Both the position numbers and the translations under genes were made by a program. The notes below the pieces were generated by a model. That model saw only the letters and a list, made by a program, of their open reading frames with translations, did not search any database and was not told the DNA's origin. From the NCBI GenBank assembly GCA_900549915.1, contig URQF01000017.1, positions 1-18,676 on the forward strand: a stretch of 18,676 bases of DNA, read 5' to 3'. The DNA comes from an uncultured Mollicutes bacterium (GTDB lineage Bacteria; Bacillota_I; Bacilli_A; RFN20; CAG-288). The first letter of the stretch is position 1. Each line of letters opens with the position of its first letter. Shown piece after piece: positions 1 through 7,125 of this stretch.

Positions 1-73
1 GATAGATATTGAAGGATCCCGCCTGCTCGCTCAGGTAGTAGAAGCTCTCACCGTCCGCAGCCCATACAGGCGT
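1..73 (-). other. Fragment of a PD40/S41-type peptidase reading frame, possibly foreign
   Basis: Read on the minus strand from about 73 to 1, this stretch encodes TPVWAADGESFYYLSEQAG followed by SFNIY. This resembles the PVWsPDGksfYYlSe repeat of TolB/PD40 beta-propellers fused to S41 (tricorn-like) peptidases. The frame meets a stop just outside, at 95-97, in sequence that is already P-type ATPase. The piece looks more GC-rich than what follows. The ATPase loses its expected N-terminus exactly here. The simplest reading is a chimeric contig end or a recombination junction near base 72. The family call rests on about 24 residues and is tentative. Confidence 0.45.
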
Positions 74-1892
74 GCAGTTTATTTCTTTCCTTCGTTATAC
101 CATCGGATATCTGCCACTCCTTATCAAAATCGGTCACGAGAGGATTGAGGAGAGGAAAGAAGGTGAAATCCTCAATGAGAATACACTGAGGTTAATTGCT
201 ACTCTGGGTGCTTATGGCATCAACGAATATCCAGAAGCACTCTTTGTTATCCTCTTCTCTATCATTGGAGAAAGGCTGGAAGACTATGCAAGCGACAAAT
301 CCAAGAAGTCCATCAAGAAATTAGTCAACAACAGGCCACTTTATGCACATACCATCCAAGAAGACGGCACCATCTCCGATCAGGATCCTGCAAGGCTGAA
401 GATCGGAGACAGAATTGAAGTCCGTCCCGGAGAGAAAATCTCCGTTGATGGAAAAATCCTGCGTGGTGTCACTTCACTTGACCTTTCTTCCATCAACGGA
501 GAATCTCTTCCGAAAGATGCGAAAGAAGGGGACAGGGTCTATTCTGGTTCCATCAATCTGGATTCCGTTATTGTTCTAGAAGTCGAAAAAGAGTTCAAGA
601 ATTCTACACTCTCCAAGATCAGGGACTTAGTTGAAAACGAGCAAGGGAAGAAAGCAAAGAGCGAACGGTTCATTACCAAATTTGCCAAATACTACACTCC
701 AGCTGTTATTCTGATTGCTCTTATAACCTTTATAACCGGATTTGGATTATCTGGCTTCAACTGGGCAGAAGGCGGAGAAAAGTGGCTTTATGAAGCTCTC
801 TCGATTCTTCTCATTTCCTGTCCCTGTGCTCTTGTCATCTCTGTTCCGATTACCTTCTTTGCCGGAATCGGATCCGGCTCCAAATACGGTATTCTCTTCA
901 AAGGATCGGTAGCAATTGAGAATAGGGCTAAGGCAGATACCTTTGTCTTTGATAAGACAGGTACTCTGACCAAAGGTAACTTTGTCTTAGTCAATAAACC
1001 AGACGAAAACTATTTAAAGATTGCAGCATCCTTGGAAGGCAAATCGACTCATCCTCTTGCAAAAGCAGTATCAAACGCTTACCAAGGAGAACTCCTGGAA
1101 GTAGAGAACTTTAAGAATATTCCAGGTCATGGTATTGAGGGAACCATGGATGGTACTACCTACCTCATTGGAAACCTCGATTATCTCAAACAAAGCAACG
1201 TGCAGAACATAAAACAGGAAGACACTCCGTATAAAATCCTCTATCTTGGTATCAAGGATGGTAATTACTTAGCTTCTTTCATTGTGAAAGATGAAGTAAA
1301 GAAAGAAGCAAAATCCGCAAGGAAGGAACTAGAAGAGAACGGAAGGAAGAAAAGTATTGTCCTTTCTGGAGATGACCAGAAGATCGTTACTGCTTCCTTA
1401 GAAGAAACCGGCGTGAAAGAAGGACATGGCGAACTCTTACCAGAAGAAAAGCTAGGGCGTGTCAAAGAGCTCGCAAGCAAGGGCAAGGTCTGCTATGTCG
1501 GTGACGGAATCAATGATTCTCCTTCGCTCTTAGCTGCTAATGTCGGTGTCAGCAGGGGAGCACTTGGCTCCGATGCCGCCATCGAAGCAAGTGATGTCGT
1601 CATCAGGGATGATAGCTTAGAGAAGGTCAGTGAAGCAAAACATCTCTCAAAGAAAACAAGGCGTGTCAGGATCTTCGGCATTATTCTCTCTATCGGATTA
1701 AAAGTCCTCAGGATGATCTTAGTCTTAACCGGTGTCAGGGGAAGATATGCAAGGATTGTAGCCGGTGTTTCCGATACTGGTGTCAGGATCATCTCTGTTC
1801 TTAATGCTTTGAGAATGCTGTTCTATAAACCAAAGTATCTGAAACAAAGAAAAGAAAAACAAAAGCAACCCATGTTATCAAGTGCTGACTAG
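72..1892 (+). CDS. Zn/Cd/Pb-type heavy-metal P1B ATPase, N-terminus missing
   Basis: Membrane pump exporting divalent soft metals at the cost of ATP. Visible landmarks are the SINGES actuator motif (TGES equivalent), the SCPCALV metal-binding membrane motif at about residues 249-255, the phosphorylated Asp of DKTGTLT at residue 294, the GDGIND hinge at 477-482 and a C-terminal DTGVMIISVLNALRML helix. CPC plus the late membrane Asp points to the ZntA/CadA (P1B-2) group. The frame begins with GTG at about the second membrane helix (FISFLRYTIGY). A full protein would have roughly 100 or more further residues with the first helices and often an HMA domain. There is no Shine-Dalgarno site, and the upstream DNA looks unrelated, so the start is an artefact of truncation. 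AGG codons sit at conserved Met positions, for example codons 1554-1556 and 1605-1607. Function as encoded here is doubtful unless the missing part lies elsewhere. Confidence 0.85.
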   Translation: MQFISFLRYTIGYLPLLIKIGHERIEERKEGEILNENTLRLIATLGAYGINEYPEALFVILFSIIGERLEDYASDKSKKSIKKLVNNRPLYAHTIQEDGTISDQDPARLKIGDRIEVRPGEKISVDGKILRGVTSLDLSSINGESLPKDAKEGDRVYSGSINLDSVIVLEVEKEFKNSTLSKIRDLVENEQGKKAKSERFITKFAKYYTPAVILIALITFITGFGLSGFNWAEGGEKWLYEALSILLISCPCALVISVPITFFAGIGSGSKYGILFKGSVAIENRAKADTFVFDKTGTLTKGNFVLVNKPDENYLKIAASLEGKSTHPLAKAVSNAYQGELLEVENFKNIPGHGIEGTMDGTTYLIGNLDYLKQSNVQNIKQEDTPYKILYLGIKDGNYLASFIVKDEVKKEAKSARKELEENGRKKSIVLSGDDQKIVTASLEETGVKEGHGELLPEEKLGRVKELASKGKVCYVGDGINDSPSLLAANVGVSRGALGSDAAIEASDVVIRDDSLEKVSEAKHLSKKTRRVRIFGIILSIGLKVLRMILVLTGVRGRYARIVAGVSDTGVRIISVLNALRMLFYKPKYLKQRKEKQKQPMLSSAD

Positions 1893-1895
1893 TCG

Positions 1896-1917
1896 AAAGG
1901 CTGGTCAGCCTTTTTTT
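1896..1917 (+). terminator. Intrinsic terminator after the P-type ATPase
   Basis: AAAGGC (1896-1901) pairs with GCCTTT (1908-1913), with TGGTCA as loop, and a run of T follows. It begins 3 bases after the TAG stop. Confidence 0.85.
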
Positions 1918-1955
1918 CTGCATTTTCACCCACCAATTCATTGCACTTGAATTTT

Positions 1956-2025
1956 ATTGCTTCATTTATTGCTTCATTTATTGCTTCATTTATTGCTTCA
2001 TTTATTGCTTCATTTATTGCTTCAT
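1956..2025. repeat. 12-bp tandem repeat, 5 full copies plus a partial sixth
   Basis: The unit ATTGCTTCATTT repeats without any mismatch at 1956, 1968, 1980, 1992 and 2004, and a last 10 bases (ATTGCTTCAT) end at 2025. The array lies between the ATPase terminator and the Shine-Dalgarno site of the AlbA_2 regulator, so it fills that gene's promoter region. Each unit contains TTGCTT, a weak -35-like hexamer. With the copy at 2005-2010, a poor -10 candidate TAAACT falls at 2028-2033. On the minus strand the units would read Asn-Glu-Ala-Ile repeats, but I see no support for a gene there. Perfect identity suggests a young, slippage-prone array. Confidence 0.95.
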
Positions 2026-2054
2026 GATAAACTAAACATGCGTGAGGAGACAAT

Positions 2055-3329
2055 ATGACAGAAACAGAAAGAGTAGAATTTAAGACAATTCTGAACGATA
2101 AATTCGAAAAAGAAATCGTAGCATTCCTAAACTCTAGCAGAGGCGGAGAATTATATATAGGAATGAATGACAAAGGCAAACCAATCGGAATAGAAAACAT
2201 TGATTTAACCGAGCGTCAGATCAAAGATCGAATCAAGAACAACATCTCTCCAGACACCATCGGCTTATTTGAAATTGTCACATCTAGGAAAAAGGATTAT
2301 ATTCAAATCATCATTTCTAGTGGGAATCAGAAGCCATACTACATCAAAAAATACGGAAGGTGTCCAGAAGGCTGCTATATCCGAATCGGATCTTCTGCCG
2401 AAAAAAGGAGCGAAGAAAGTATTTTCAGTCTCTTTCAGAAAAGAGAGAAAAGAACCTTAACAAATATCGAATCCGATAACCAAAACCTAACCTTTAACTA
2501 TCTGAGAAATAGATATACTGAAGCTGGCTTTGATGTAGGAGACAATTTTGAATACCAGTTAGAGCTTTATACCAAAAGCAAACGTTTTAATCGTCTGGCT
2601 TTTCTTTTATCCGATCAATTTTCATCTCCAATCCAATATGCAAAATATTCCGGAGATGATGTGTTCGATTTAGTGGAACAGAAGACTTTTGCTAATCAAT
2701 CTCTAATCAAAACCACCTCAGAATTACTCTCCTTTCTACAATCTCGAAACAGGACTTATACGCAAATCACACCGACCGGAAGAGAAGATAAATCAAAGTT
2801 CAATCCAATTGCTCTCCGCGAACTAGTCGTAAATGCACTTGTCCATAACGACTATAAAGGTGATGGCTTACCGACCTTTGAAGAATTTTCAAATCGCTTT
2901 GAGATATCCTCACTCGGTGGTCTCCCAGAAGGATTCACACAAATTGATTTCTTTGACGGGTACTCATTACCGACCAATCCAGAACTAATCCGTGTCTTCC
3001 GTGATTTAGGATATGCAGAAAGATTAGGCACGGGTATTCGCCGTGTTCTGAAGTTCTACCCAAAAACGATTTTCTATTTTTCTCCTCACTTCCTACGTGT
3101 CAGTATTCCGTTCTATCATCCAAAAGAAAACGATAATGAAAAACAGGATAACCGTTCGATGATTCTTGCACAAATTAAACAGAATCCATCCATTACCAGA
3201 AAAGAACTTGCAGAAGCGACAGGCCTATCCTCCTCTACCATATACCGGGAAATTAGCACTCTAGTAAGGGAAAAGAAGCTCATCCGACAAGGATCCAATA
3301 AAAAAGGCTATTGGATTATCAGGGAATAA
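2055..3329 (+). CDS. AlbA_2/Schlafen-type ATP-binding transcriptional regulator
   Basis: This is a 424-residue three-part protein. The N-terminal AlbA_2 (Schlafen AlbA-like, nucleic-acid-binding) domain covers about 5-120 (VEFKTILNDKFEKEIVAFLN, GGELYIGMNDKG, CYIRIGSS). The middle part holds a HATPase_c_4-type ATP-binding region at about 255-340 (LRELVVNALVHNDY, FEISSLGGLPEG, ERLGTGIRRVLKFY). A C-terminal winged helix-turn-helix lies at about 375-424 (ITRKELAEATGLSSSTIYREI). Such proteins are usually called putative DNA-binding or transcriptional regulators; their targets are mostly unknown. A GTGAGGAG Shine-Dalgarno site at 2042-2049 fixes the ATG, and an in-frame TGA at 2043 rules out an earlier start. 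Conserved Mets of the AlbA_2 tail (YG-M-CPEG and EK-M-SEES) are AGG codons at 2358 and 2406. It is convergent with the DUF4143 gene. Confidence 0.88.
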   Translation: MTETERVEFKTILNDKFEKEIVAFLNSSRGGELYIGMNDKGKPIGIENIDLTERQIKDRIKNNISPDTIGLFEIVTSRKKDYIQIIISSGNQKPYYIKKYGRCPEGCYIRIGSSAEKRSEESIFSLFQKREKRTLTNIESDNQNLTFNYLRNRYTEAGFDVGDNFEYQLELYTKSKRFNRLAFLLSDQFSSPIQYAKYSGDDVFDLVEQKTFANQSLIKTTSELLSFLQSRNRTYTQITPTGREDKSKFNPIALRELVVNALVHNDYKGDGLPTFEEFSNRFEISSLGGLPEGFTQIDFFDGYSLPTNPELIRVFRDLGYAERLGTGIRRVLKFYPKTIFYFSPHFLRVSIPFYHPKENDNEKQDNRSMILAQIKQNPSITRKELAEATGLSSSTIYREISTLVREKKLIRQGSNKKGYWIIRE

Positions 3330-3344
3330 AGGACTGAAAGCGAC

Positions 3345-3393
3345 AAAAAGGCACGGAGCATCTTCGATTCATTCGATTATGTTCCGTGCTTTT
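3345..3393. terminator. Bidirectional terminator between convergent genes
   Basis: AAAAG-GCACGGAGCAT (3346-3361) pairs with ATGTTCCGTGCTTTT (3379-3393), with one bulged G and one G-T pair. The loop of about 17 bases contains two copies of ATTC. A and T runs flank both sides, so it can stop transcription from the AlbA_2 gene and from the DUF4143 gene. Confidence 0.85.
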
Positions 3394-3416
3394 ATTTGAA
3401 TCAGCTCTGATGAATG

Positions 3417-4697
3417 TTAGGCTCTGAGCCTATTGATGGGAACGACATAGATTCCGTCCTTGCGTCGATACAGAGGTCCAAATCCAGTAAGGATCCTCCT
3501 AAAGGAAGGTGCCGATAAGCTGCTCTTCGTTGCAAGTTTTTCCTTGAGGCGATTTAATCGAGTTGCTCCGTATTCTGTCAAATCAATCCCGCCAAGCTTA
3601 ATTTCAATTGGTGCCCATCTGCCATCGTTGAGATGGATGACTGCATCACACTCAAGGCCTGTATTGTCCCGGTAGTGACGAATCCTTCCGCCAATGGAAT
3701 TCCTATAGACACGTAAATCTCTAACCGCCCTATCTTCGAAGAATAATCCAAAAGAGTTCCTATCCGATAACAAATCCTGTGGTGAGATATCTAATGCGCA
3801 GCAAGCAATCGAAGGATCAACGAAATGCCGGGTGGGTGAGGACCTAATTGCCGTCTTAGAACGAATTTCCGGACACCAGGCTTCCCTATCCTCCAGAATG
3901 AAAAGATTTTTTAATGCGGACTGATACTCCTTAAACGTCTTTACATCCCTAATTCTCTCATCATTCTGCTTTACATCATTGATCCTGGTTTTCCTGGATG
4001 CTTCGGTCGATATATTCCGAGCATAGGATTTTAAAACCATCCGAAGAGTATCGGTTTTCCTATTGCGGTATTCTAGATTATCGCTCTCGCTAAAAGTAAA
4101 CAACGAATCACAATAGTTTTTCGTCACTTCAAGAGCAGACTGTCTATCAGTAACAGCCAAAGACAAAGGCCAGCCACCACGGCAAATCAAATAAGATAAA
4201 TCCTGAATCGTGAAATCCTGATTTGGATCAATGATGTCTTGATCCGGATGGCTGAAAAGAGATTCTAAAGAAACTTTCCCACTAGAATCAAGAGATTCAA
4301 ATAAAGACATCGGCATCCTTTTGAGAGGGACGATACGTCCTGCTCCAGTATGCTGAATCTCAAGTCGGTCTGGCGGGGTGGCACTTCCCGTAAGTAAATA
4401 TTTTCCAAATTCGTATTTGATATCAAGATCTTCTTTCACATAGTTCCAGAGATCAGGGATTTTCTGCCATTCATCGATTAAATGTGGTGTTTCACCAGAT
4501 AAAGCAATTCGCGGATCTAATTTTGTCCTCCGAATAGCATTCCTAGTGTTGATGCGATAGATGCTCTTAGCAAACACAGAGCATGTTGTTGTTTTCCCAC
4601 AGAATTTTGGGCCTGTAACCAAAACAGCTCCTGAAGTATGGAGTTTCAATTGAATCGATTTTTCAATATATCGTTTGTAGTATTTTGGCTTATCCAT
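3417..4697 (-). CDS. AAA_14/DUF4143 family ATPase
   Basis: This is a 426-residue protein of the ATPase-plus-DUF4143 family, whose cellular role is unsettled. The N-terminal AAA_14 domain has a Walker A (VTGPKFCGKTTT), a Walker B-like LIDEWQKIPDLW and sensor KYLLTGSATP. The C-terminal DUF4143 part keeps RSKTAIRSSPTRHFVDPSIA, VRDLRVY and ECDAVIHL...APIEIKLGG, which resembles a PD-(D/E)xK-like core (D, E-x-K). I chose the ATG at 4697, not the in-frame ATG at 4733. A perfect TTGACA box overlaps the upstream ATG and the -10 box lies 7 bases before 4697. Conserved Mets are AGG (complement CCT): SF-MM-ILTG at 3495-3500, LED-M-EAW at 3885-3887 and FED-M-AVRD at 3729-3731. The gene stands alone, convergent with the AlbA_2 regulator. 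Confidence 0.88.
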   Translation of the reverse strand: MDKPKYYKRYIEKSIQLKLHTSGAVLVTGPKFCGKTTTCSVFAKSIYRINTRNAIRRTKLDPRIALSGETPHLIDEWQKIPDLWNYVKEDLDIKYEFGKYLLTGSATPPDRLEIQHTGAGRIVPLKRMPMSLFESLDSSGKVSLESLFSHPDQDIIDPNQDFTIQDLSYLICRGGWPLSLAVTDRQSALEVTKNYCDSLFTFSESDNLEYRNRKTDTLRMVLKSYARNISTEASRKTRINDVKQNDERIRDVKTFKEYQSALKNLFILEDREAWCPEIRSKTAIRSSPTRHFVDPSIACCALDISPQDLLSDRNSFGLFFEDRAVRDLRVYRNSIGGRIRHYRDNTGLECDAVIHLNDGRWAPIEIKLGGIDLTEYGATRLNRLKEKLATKSSLSAPSFRRILTGFGPLYRRKDGIYVVPINRLRA

Positions 4698-4704
4698 ATC
4701 AATA

Positions 4705-4733
4705 AATATAAAATTAAAGCACAGCTTTGTCAA
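4705..4733 (-). promoter_or_regulatory. Promoter of the DUF4143 gene, predicted leaderless
   Basis: On the minus strand, TTGACA (4733-4728), a 17-base spacer and TATATT (4710-4705) are seen. Only 7 bases separate the -10 box from the ATG at 4697, so transcription should start at or next to the start codon. No Shine-Dalgarno site is possible. Confidence 0.8.
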
Positions 4734-4739
4734 CGTTTT

Positions 4740-4775
4740 CCCTGTTTTTTCAATAGTTTATTCCCTGTTTTTTCA
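4740..4775. repeat. Direct repeat pair upstream of the DUF4143 promoter
   Basis: CCCTGTTTTTTCA occurs at 4740-4752 and 4763-4775, a period of 23 bases or about two helical turns. A shorter copy of the core (TTTTTTCA) follows at 4800-4807. In the sense of the gene these are A-tract boxes just upstream of its -35 element. They could be operators or UP-element-like sequences; which of these is not visible. Confidence 0.75.
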
Positions 4776-4861
4776 GTTATATAGACCGAATCTGTGCGCT
4801 TTTTTCAGTTTTTTCCTAGAATTCCAGCAGCAAAAAAGGGGCTGTTGCATCATACTAATGG

Positions 4862-6550
4862 TTAATCCTTGTCGTAATAATATTCCCTAGTAACTAAGTA
4901 GCCTTTGGTCTCACGAGAAGACAGGGAAACCTGATAAAGATAAGTGGTTGTCTTTGTATGACTTACTAAGTTATAGACATCCGAATATTCCTGCCTTGAT
5001 ACATTATTTACAGACGCACCATTGAAAGAATAAATGGAACTAGATTGATTAAAAGGATAGATGGCATTGTCTGTAATTACCCTACCTTGATTTAAGTATG
5101 AAGAATAATCGATAGGAACAATACTTCCATCGTTTAACCGATACTGGATACCCTTTTCCATCGTTGCTTTGATTCTGACTCCGTTGAACTTGTAATCCGA
5201 AATTAAATCAAAGCCTTGGGAGGGATCATTCACAATGCTGGTATGATCACATTCGTGAAATTTGTCTTTTTTGTCTTTATAGACAACCGTTTGCGTATCT
5301 AAATCCTTAATATAGGCAACCTGGTCAAGATAAGTTCGAATATTATTCTCTCTCCTAATAAAACAACTGTAATTTGAACTGTCATTTAAACTTAGGTAAA
5401 GTGTATTTGGATTCACAAACCGCTTTTCATAAGAAATCATAGAATCACGGACAGTCGATTTCTTAAGGGAAAGATTATCAGAGAGATAGGCCATCCGTGA
5501 ATTCTGCTCAGCAATAATCCCCTCCTTATCGAGCGGATAGTAGCAGATATAGCTTCCCACCGCAACACGATAGTCTTCCCCGTTAAAGTTCTTTGTCTCA
5601 TATACAGGGTACACTTCTTTCACAAGAAAATTCAGATGGTCCTTATAGGAAACGTTTCCAGAATTAAGATCCAGTTCATAGGCGAAGGCATGGTAATGAT
5701 CTCTTATATCAGACATAGAAGTATACTTTTCATACCCGAACCGGAACCTTTTCCCATTTCCAGGAATCCATGTTGAACTAGCAGAAGAAGCAAAGAGGAG
5801 GCTATCCCTGTCTGCAATCCTACTAAAGTTCTGGTCAAAAATCCTAGACTGCGATTCCCTATAATAATTTTCACTATTCAGCCCTAACTCATAAAGGTGC
5901 TTATATTTGGAGCTTTTCTTAGCATCTCCTTTAATAGTTCTAGAATTGTATTGTTCTTCTGTTAATGATTCAGTATGTTCATTTCCATTACTATCAACGT
6001 AAGAAGCAAAGTAGTAATCATTATTGTTATTTGTATTTGACAGACGGAAGAAATCGACACCATAATTGTTCCTAGAACTACTTTCTAACTGATATTGTCC
6101 CAATCCGATGGTCGATAGTTTCTCACCAGTCACAGAACTATAAACATCAAGAAATGATTGTCCTTCATCAACAATAATAAATCGGCCTGATCCGAAAGAA
6201 GCAAAACAAGAAGAAAAACTGAAGTCGCCTTGAAACTGGCTACTATTAATAGTACGTGCTGACTCTGTAATCAAAACCGATGGGGAAATCAAACGAATCG
6301 TATAGGTATACGATTTTCCTGTCCTAACATTGGGCTTATACCTGACATTTCCTTTTATAGAAAAGCGATCAAAATCCTTAATTTCTTCCCTGCTGATAAG
6401 ATTTGCAGTTTCCTTCTTATCCGACTTCTCGTCAATAAGAGTTGCCCTTTTCTTCCTTTGAGAAAAGGAAAGACTGTTTAAAGAAGTTCCTTTCTGACAC
6501 CCAGTCAAAGCAAAGAGAGAGAATAGAGAGAGAACAATACTTTTCTTCAT
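4862..6550 (-). CDS. Large lipoprotein of unknown function
   Basis: This is a 562-residue exported lipoprotein. MKKSIVLSLFSLFALTGC is a lipoprotein signal peptide with lipobox LTGC, so Cys18 would be lipidated and the protein anchored to the outer face of the membrane. I chose the ATG at 6550 because GGAGGAA (6563-6557) lies 6 bases upstream; the alternative ATG at 6565 overlaps that Shine-Dalgarno site. The mature part is rich in Ser, Asn and Tyr. It contains segments such as RFIIVDEGQSFLDVYSSVTG that look like blades of a beta-propeller, but I recognise no family. It has its own promoter, separated by a terminator from arsR upstream. I see no clear terminator after it. A role in envelope sensing or binding is only a guess. 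Confidence 0.8.
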   Translation of the reverse strand: MKKSIVLSLFSLFALTGCQKGTSLNSLSFSQRKKRATLIDEKSDKKETANLISREEIKDFDRFSIKGNVRYKPNVRTGKSYTYTIRLISPSVLITESARTINSSQFQGDFSFSSCFASFGSGRFIIVDEGQSFLDVYSSVTGEKLSTIGLGQYQLESSSRNNYGVDFFRLSNTNNNNDYYFASYVDSNGNEHTESLTEEQYNSRTIKGDAKKSSKYKHLYELGLNSENYYRESQSRIFDQNFSRIADRDSLLFASSASSTWIPGNGKRFRFGYEKYTSMSDIRDHYHAFAYELDLNSGNVSYKDHLNFLVKEVYPVYETKNFNGEDYRVAVGSYICYYPLDKEGIIAEQNSRMAYLSDNLSLKKSTVRDSMISYEKRFVNPNTLYLSLNDSSNYSCFIRRENNIRTYLDQVAYIKDLDTQTVVYKDKKDKFHECDHTSIVNDPSQGFDLISDYKFNGVRIKATMEKGIQYRLNDGSIVPIDYSSYLNQGRVITDNAIYPFNQSSSIYSFNGASVNNVSRQEYSDVYNLVSHTKTTTYLYQVSLSSRETKGYLVTREYYYDKD

Positions 6551-6579
6551 AGATAATTCCTCCATATATGATCGTTTCT

Positions 6580-6585
6580 ATTATA
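6580..6585 (-). promoter_or_regulatory. -10 box of the lipoprotein gene
   Basis: The minus strand shows a perfect TATAAT about 30 bases before the start codon. No convincing -35 element is visible at 16-18 bases; that position overlaps the A/T tract of the arsR terminator. Confidence 0.55.
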
Positions 6586-6602
6586 CAACGAGCTTTGCCC
6601 TA

Positions 6603-6627
6603 TAAAAAAGGAACCATCCCTGGTTCC
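6603..6627 (-). terminator. Intrinsic terminator after arsR
   Basis: On the minus strand GGAACC (6627-6622) and GGTTCC (6615-6610) form a perfect 6-bp stem with a 6-base loop, followed by six T. It lies about 16 bases past the arsR stop. Confidence 0.9.
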
Positions 6628-6642
6628 TAACCTTCCTGTTCG

Positions 6643-7026
6643 TTATTCGTTCTCTGTTCTCTTTCTGTCTTGGTATAGAGCATCATCTTTCTCAGAGACA
6701 TGCTCTAGTCCTGTCTTGAATAGATCCTTGATATGGTTATCCGTAAGAGCATAAAGAACCTGTTTTCCTTTACGATAATGAGTAACAATATCCATCTGTC
6801 GAAGTATCGCCAATTGATGGGAAACTCGGCTCTGAGACCTATCCATAATCAGAGCAATATCATTCACACACAGCTCATGCTCAGAAAGAAGAGAGACAAG
6901 AGTAAGACGAGTAGGATCTGCAAAAACAGAATAGAACTTAGAAAGCGTCTGGAAAGAAGCGGGGGAAAGCCTCTTTTCACGGATAGCTAAGATATCTTTT
7001 TCATTCAGATTCGTATTGTTTTCCAT
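6643..7026 (-). CDS. ArsR/SmtB-family metal-responsive repressor
   Basis: This is a 127-residue winged-helix repressor that would release DNA when it binds metal. FADPTRLTLVSLLSEHELCVNDIA and RSQSRVSHQLAILRQMDIV form the helix-turn-helix core at about 30-80. The alpha-5 zinc site of SmtB/CadC is complete: D-x-H in DNHIKDLF, then H and E in EHVSEK. The alpha-3 thiol site is reduced: CadC's ELCVCD appears as ELCVND with one Cys. A Zn sensor of the alpha-5 type is therefore likelier than a Cd/Pb sensor. No metal exporter is adjacent; the nearest is the truncated ATPase about 5 kb away on the plus strand. The gene is divergent from yaaA. Its TATAAT lies 8 bases from the ATG and no Shine-Dalgarno site exists, so a near-leaderless mRNA is likely. 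Confidence 0.87.
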   Translation of the reverse strand: MENNTNLNEKDILAIREKRLSPASFQTLSKFYSVFADPTRLTLVSLLSEHELCVNDIALIMDRSQSRVSHQLAILRQMDIVTHYRKGKQVLYALTDNHIKDLFKTGLEHVSEKDDALYQDRKRTENE

Positions 7027-7034
7027 ATGTTCTA

Positions 7035-7063
7035 ATTATAACCTCAATTTTGCTTCTGTAAAA
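7035..7063 (-). promoter_or_regulatory. Promoter of arsR, predicted near-leaderless
   Basis: TTTTAC (7063-7058), a 17-base spacer and a perfect TATAAT (7040-7035) are read on the minus strand. Eight bases remain before the ATG at 7026. Confidence 0.65.
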
Positions 7064-7096
7064 GAGAAAAAGTACCGATAATCAGCCATTATTTTA

Positions 7097-7125
7097 TTGT
7101 TATAGTTTAAATCTATGTATATAAT
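7097..7125 (+). promoter_or_regulatory. Promoter of the yaaA-recF-gyrB-gyrA operon
   Basis: TTGTTA (7097-7102), 17 bases and TATAAT (7120-7125) are seen, with a predicted start near 7132. An imperfect palindrome, ATGTAT-ATAATA-ATACAT (7114-7131), overlaps the -10 box. It could be an operator, perhaps for the divergent ArsR protein, but this is unproven. Confidence 0.7.

Noticed and set aside
1956..2025. CRISPR array
   Set aside because: Units are 12 bases with no spacers, and no cas gene is nearby.
1889..2200. Minus-strand frame with Asn-Glu-Ala-Ile repeats as a gene
   Set aside because: It is just the 12-bp repeat read in an open frame; it overlaps the ATPase terminator and the start of the AlbA_2 gene, has no RBS and resembles no protein.
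4733..4733. In-frame ATG at 4733 as start of the DUF4143 gene
   Set aside because: It overlaps the TTGACA box, and the added 12 residues (MTKLCFNFIFID) come from promoter DNA.
4824..4852. Terminator after the lipoprotein gene
   Set aside because: GCAGCA/TGTTGC can pair with a wobble, but no T run follows on the minus strand.
6565..6565. ATG at 6565 as start of the lipoprotein
   Set aside because: It overlaps the GGAGGAA Shine-Dalgarno site for the ATG at 6550, which gives a standard lipoprotein signal peptide.
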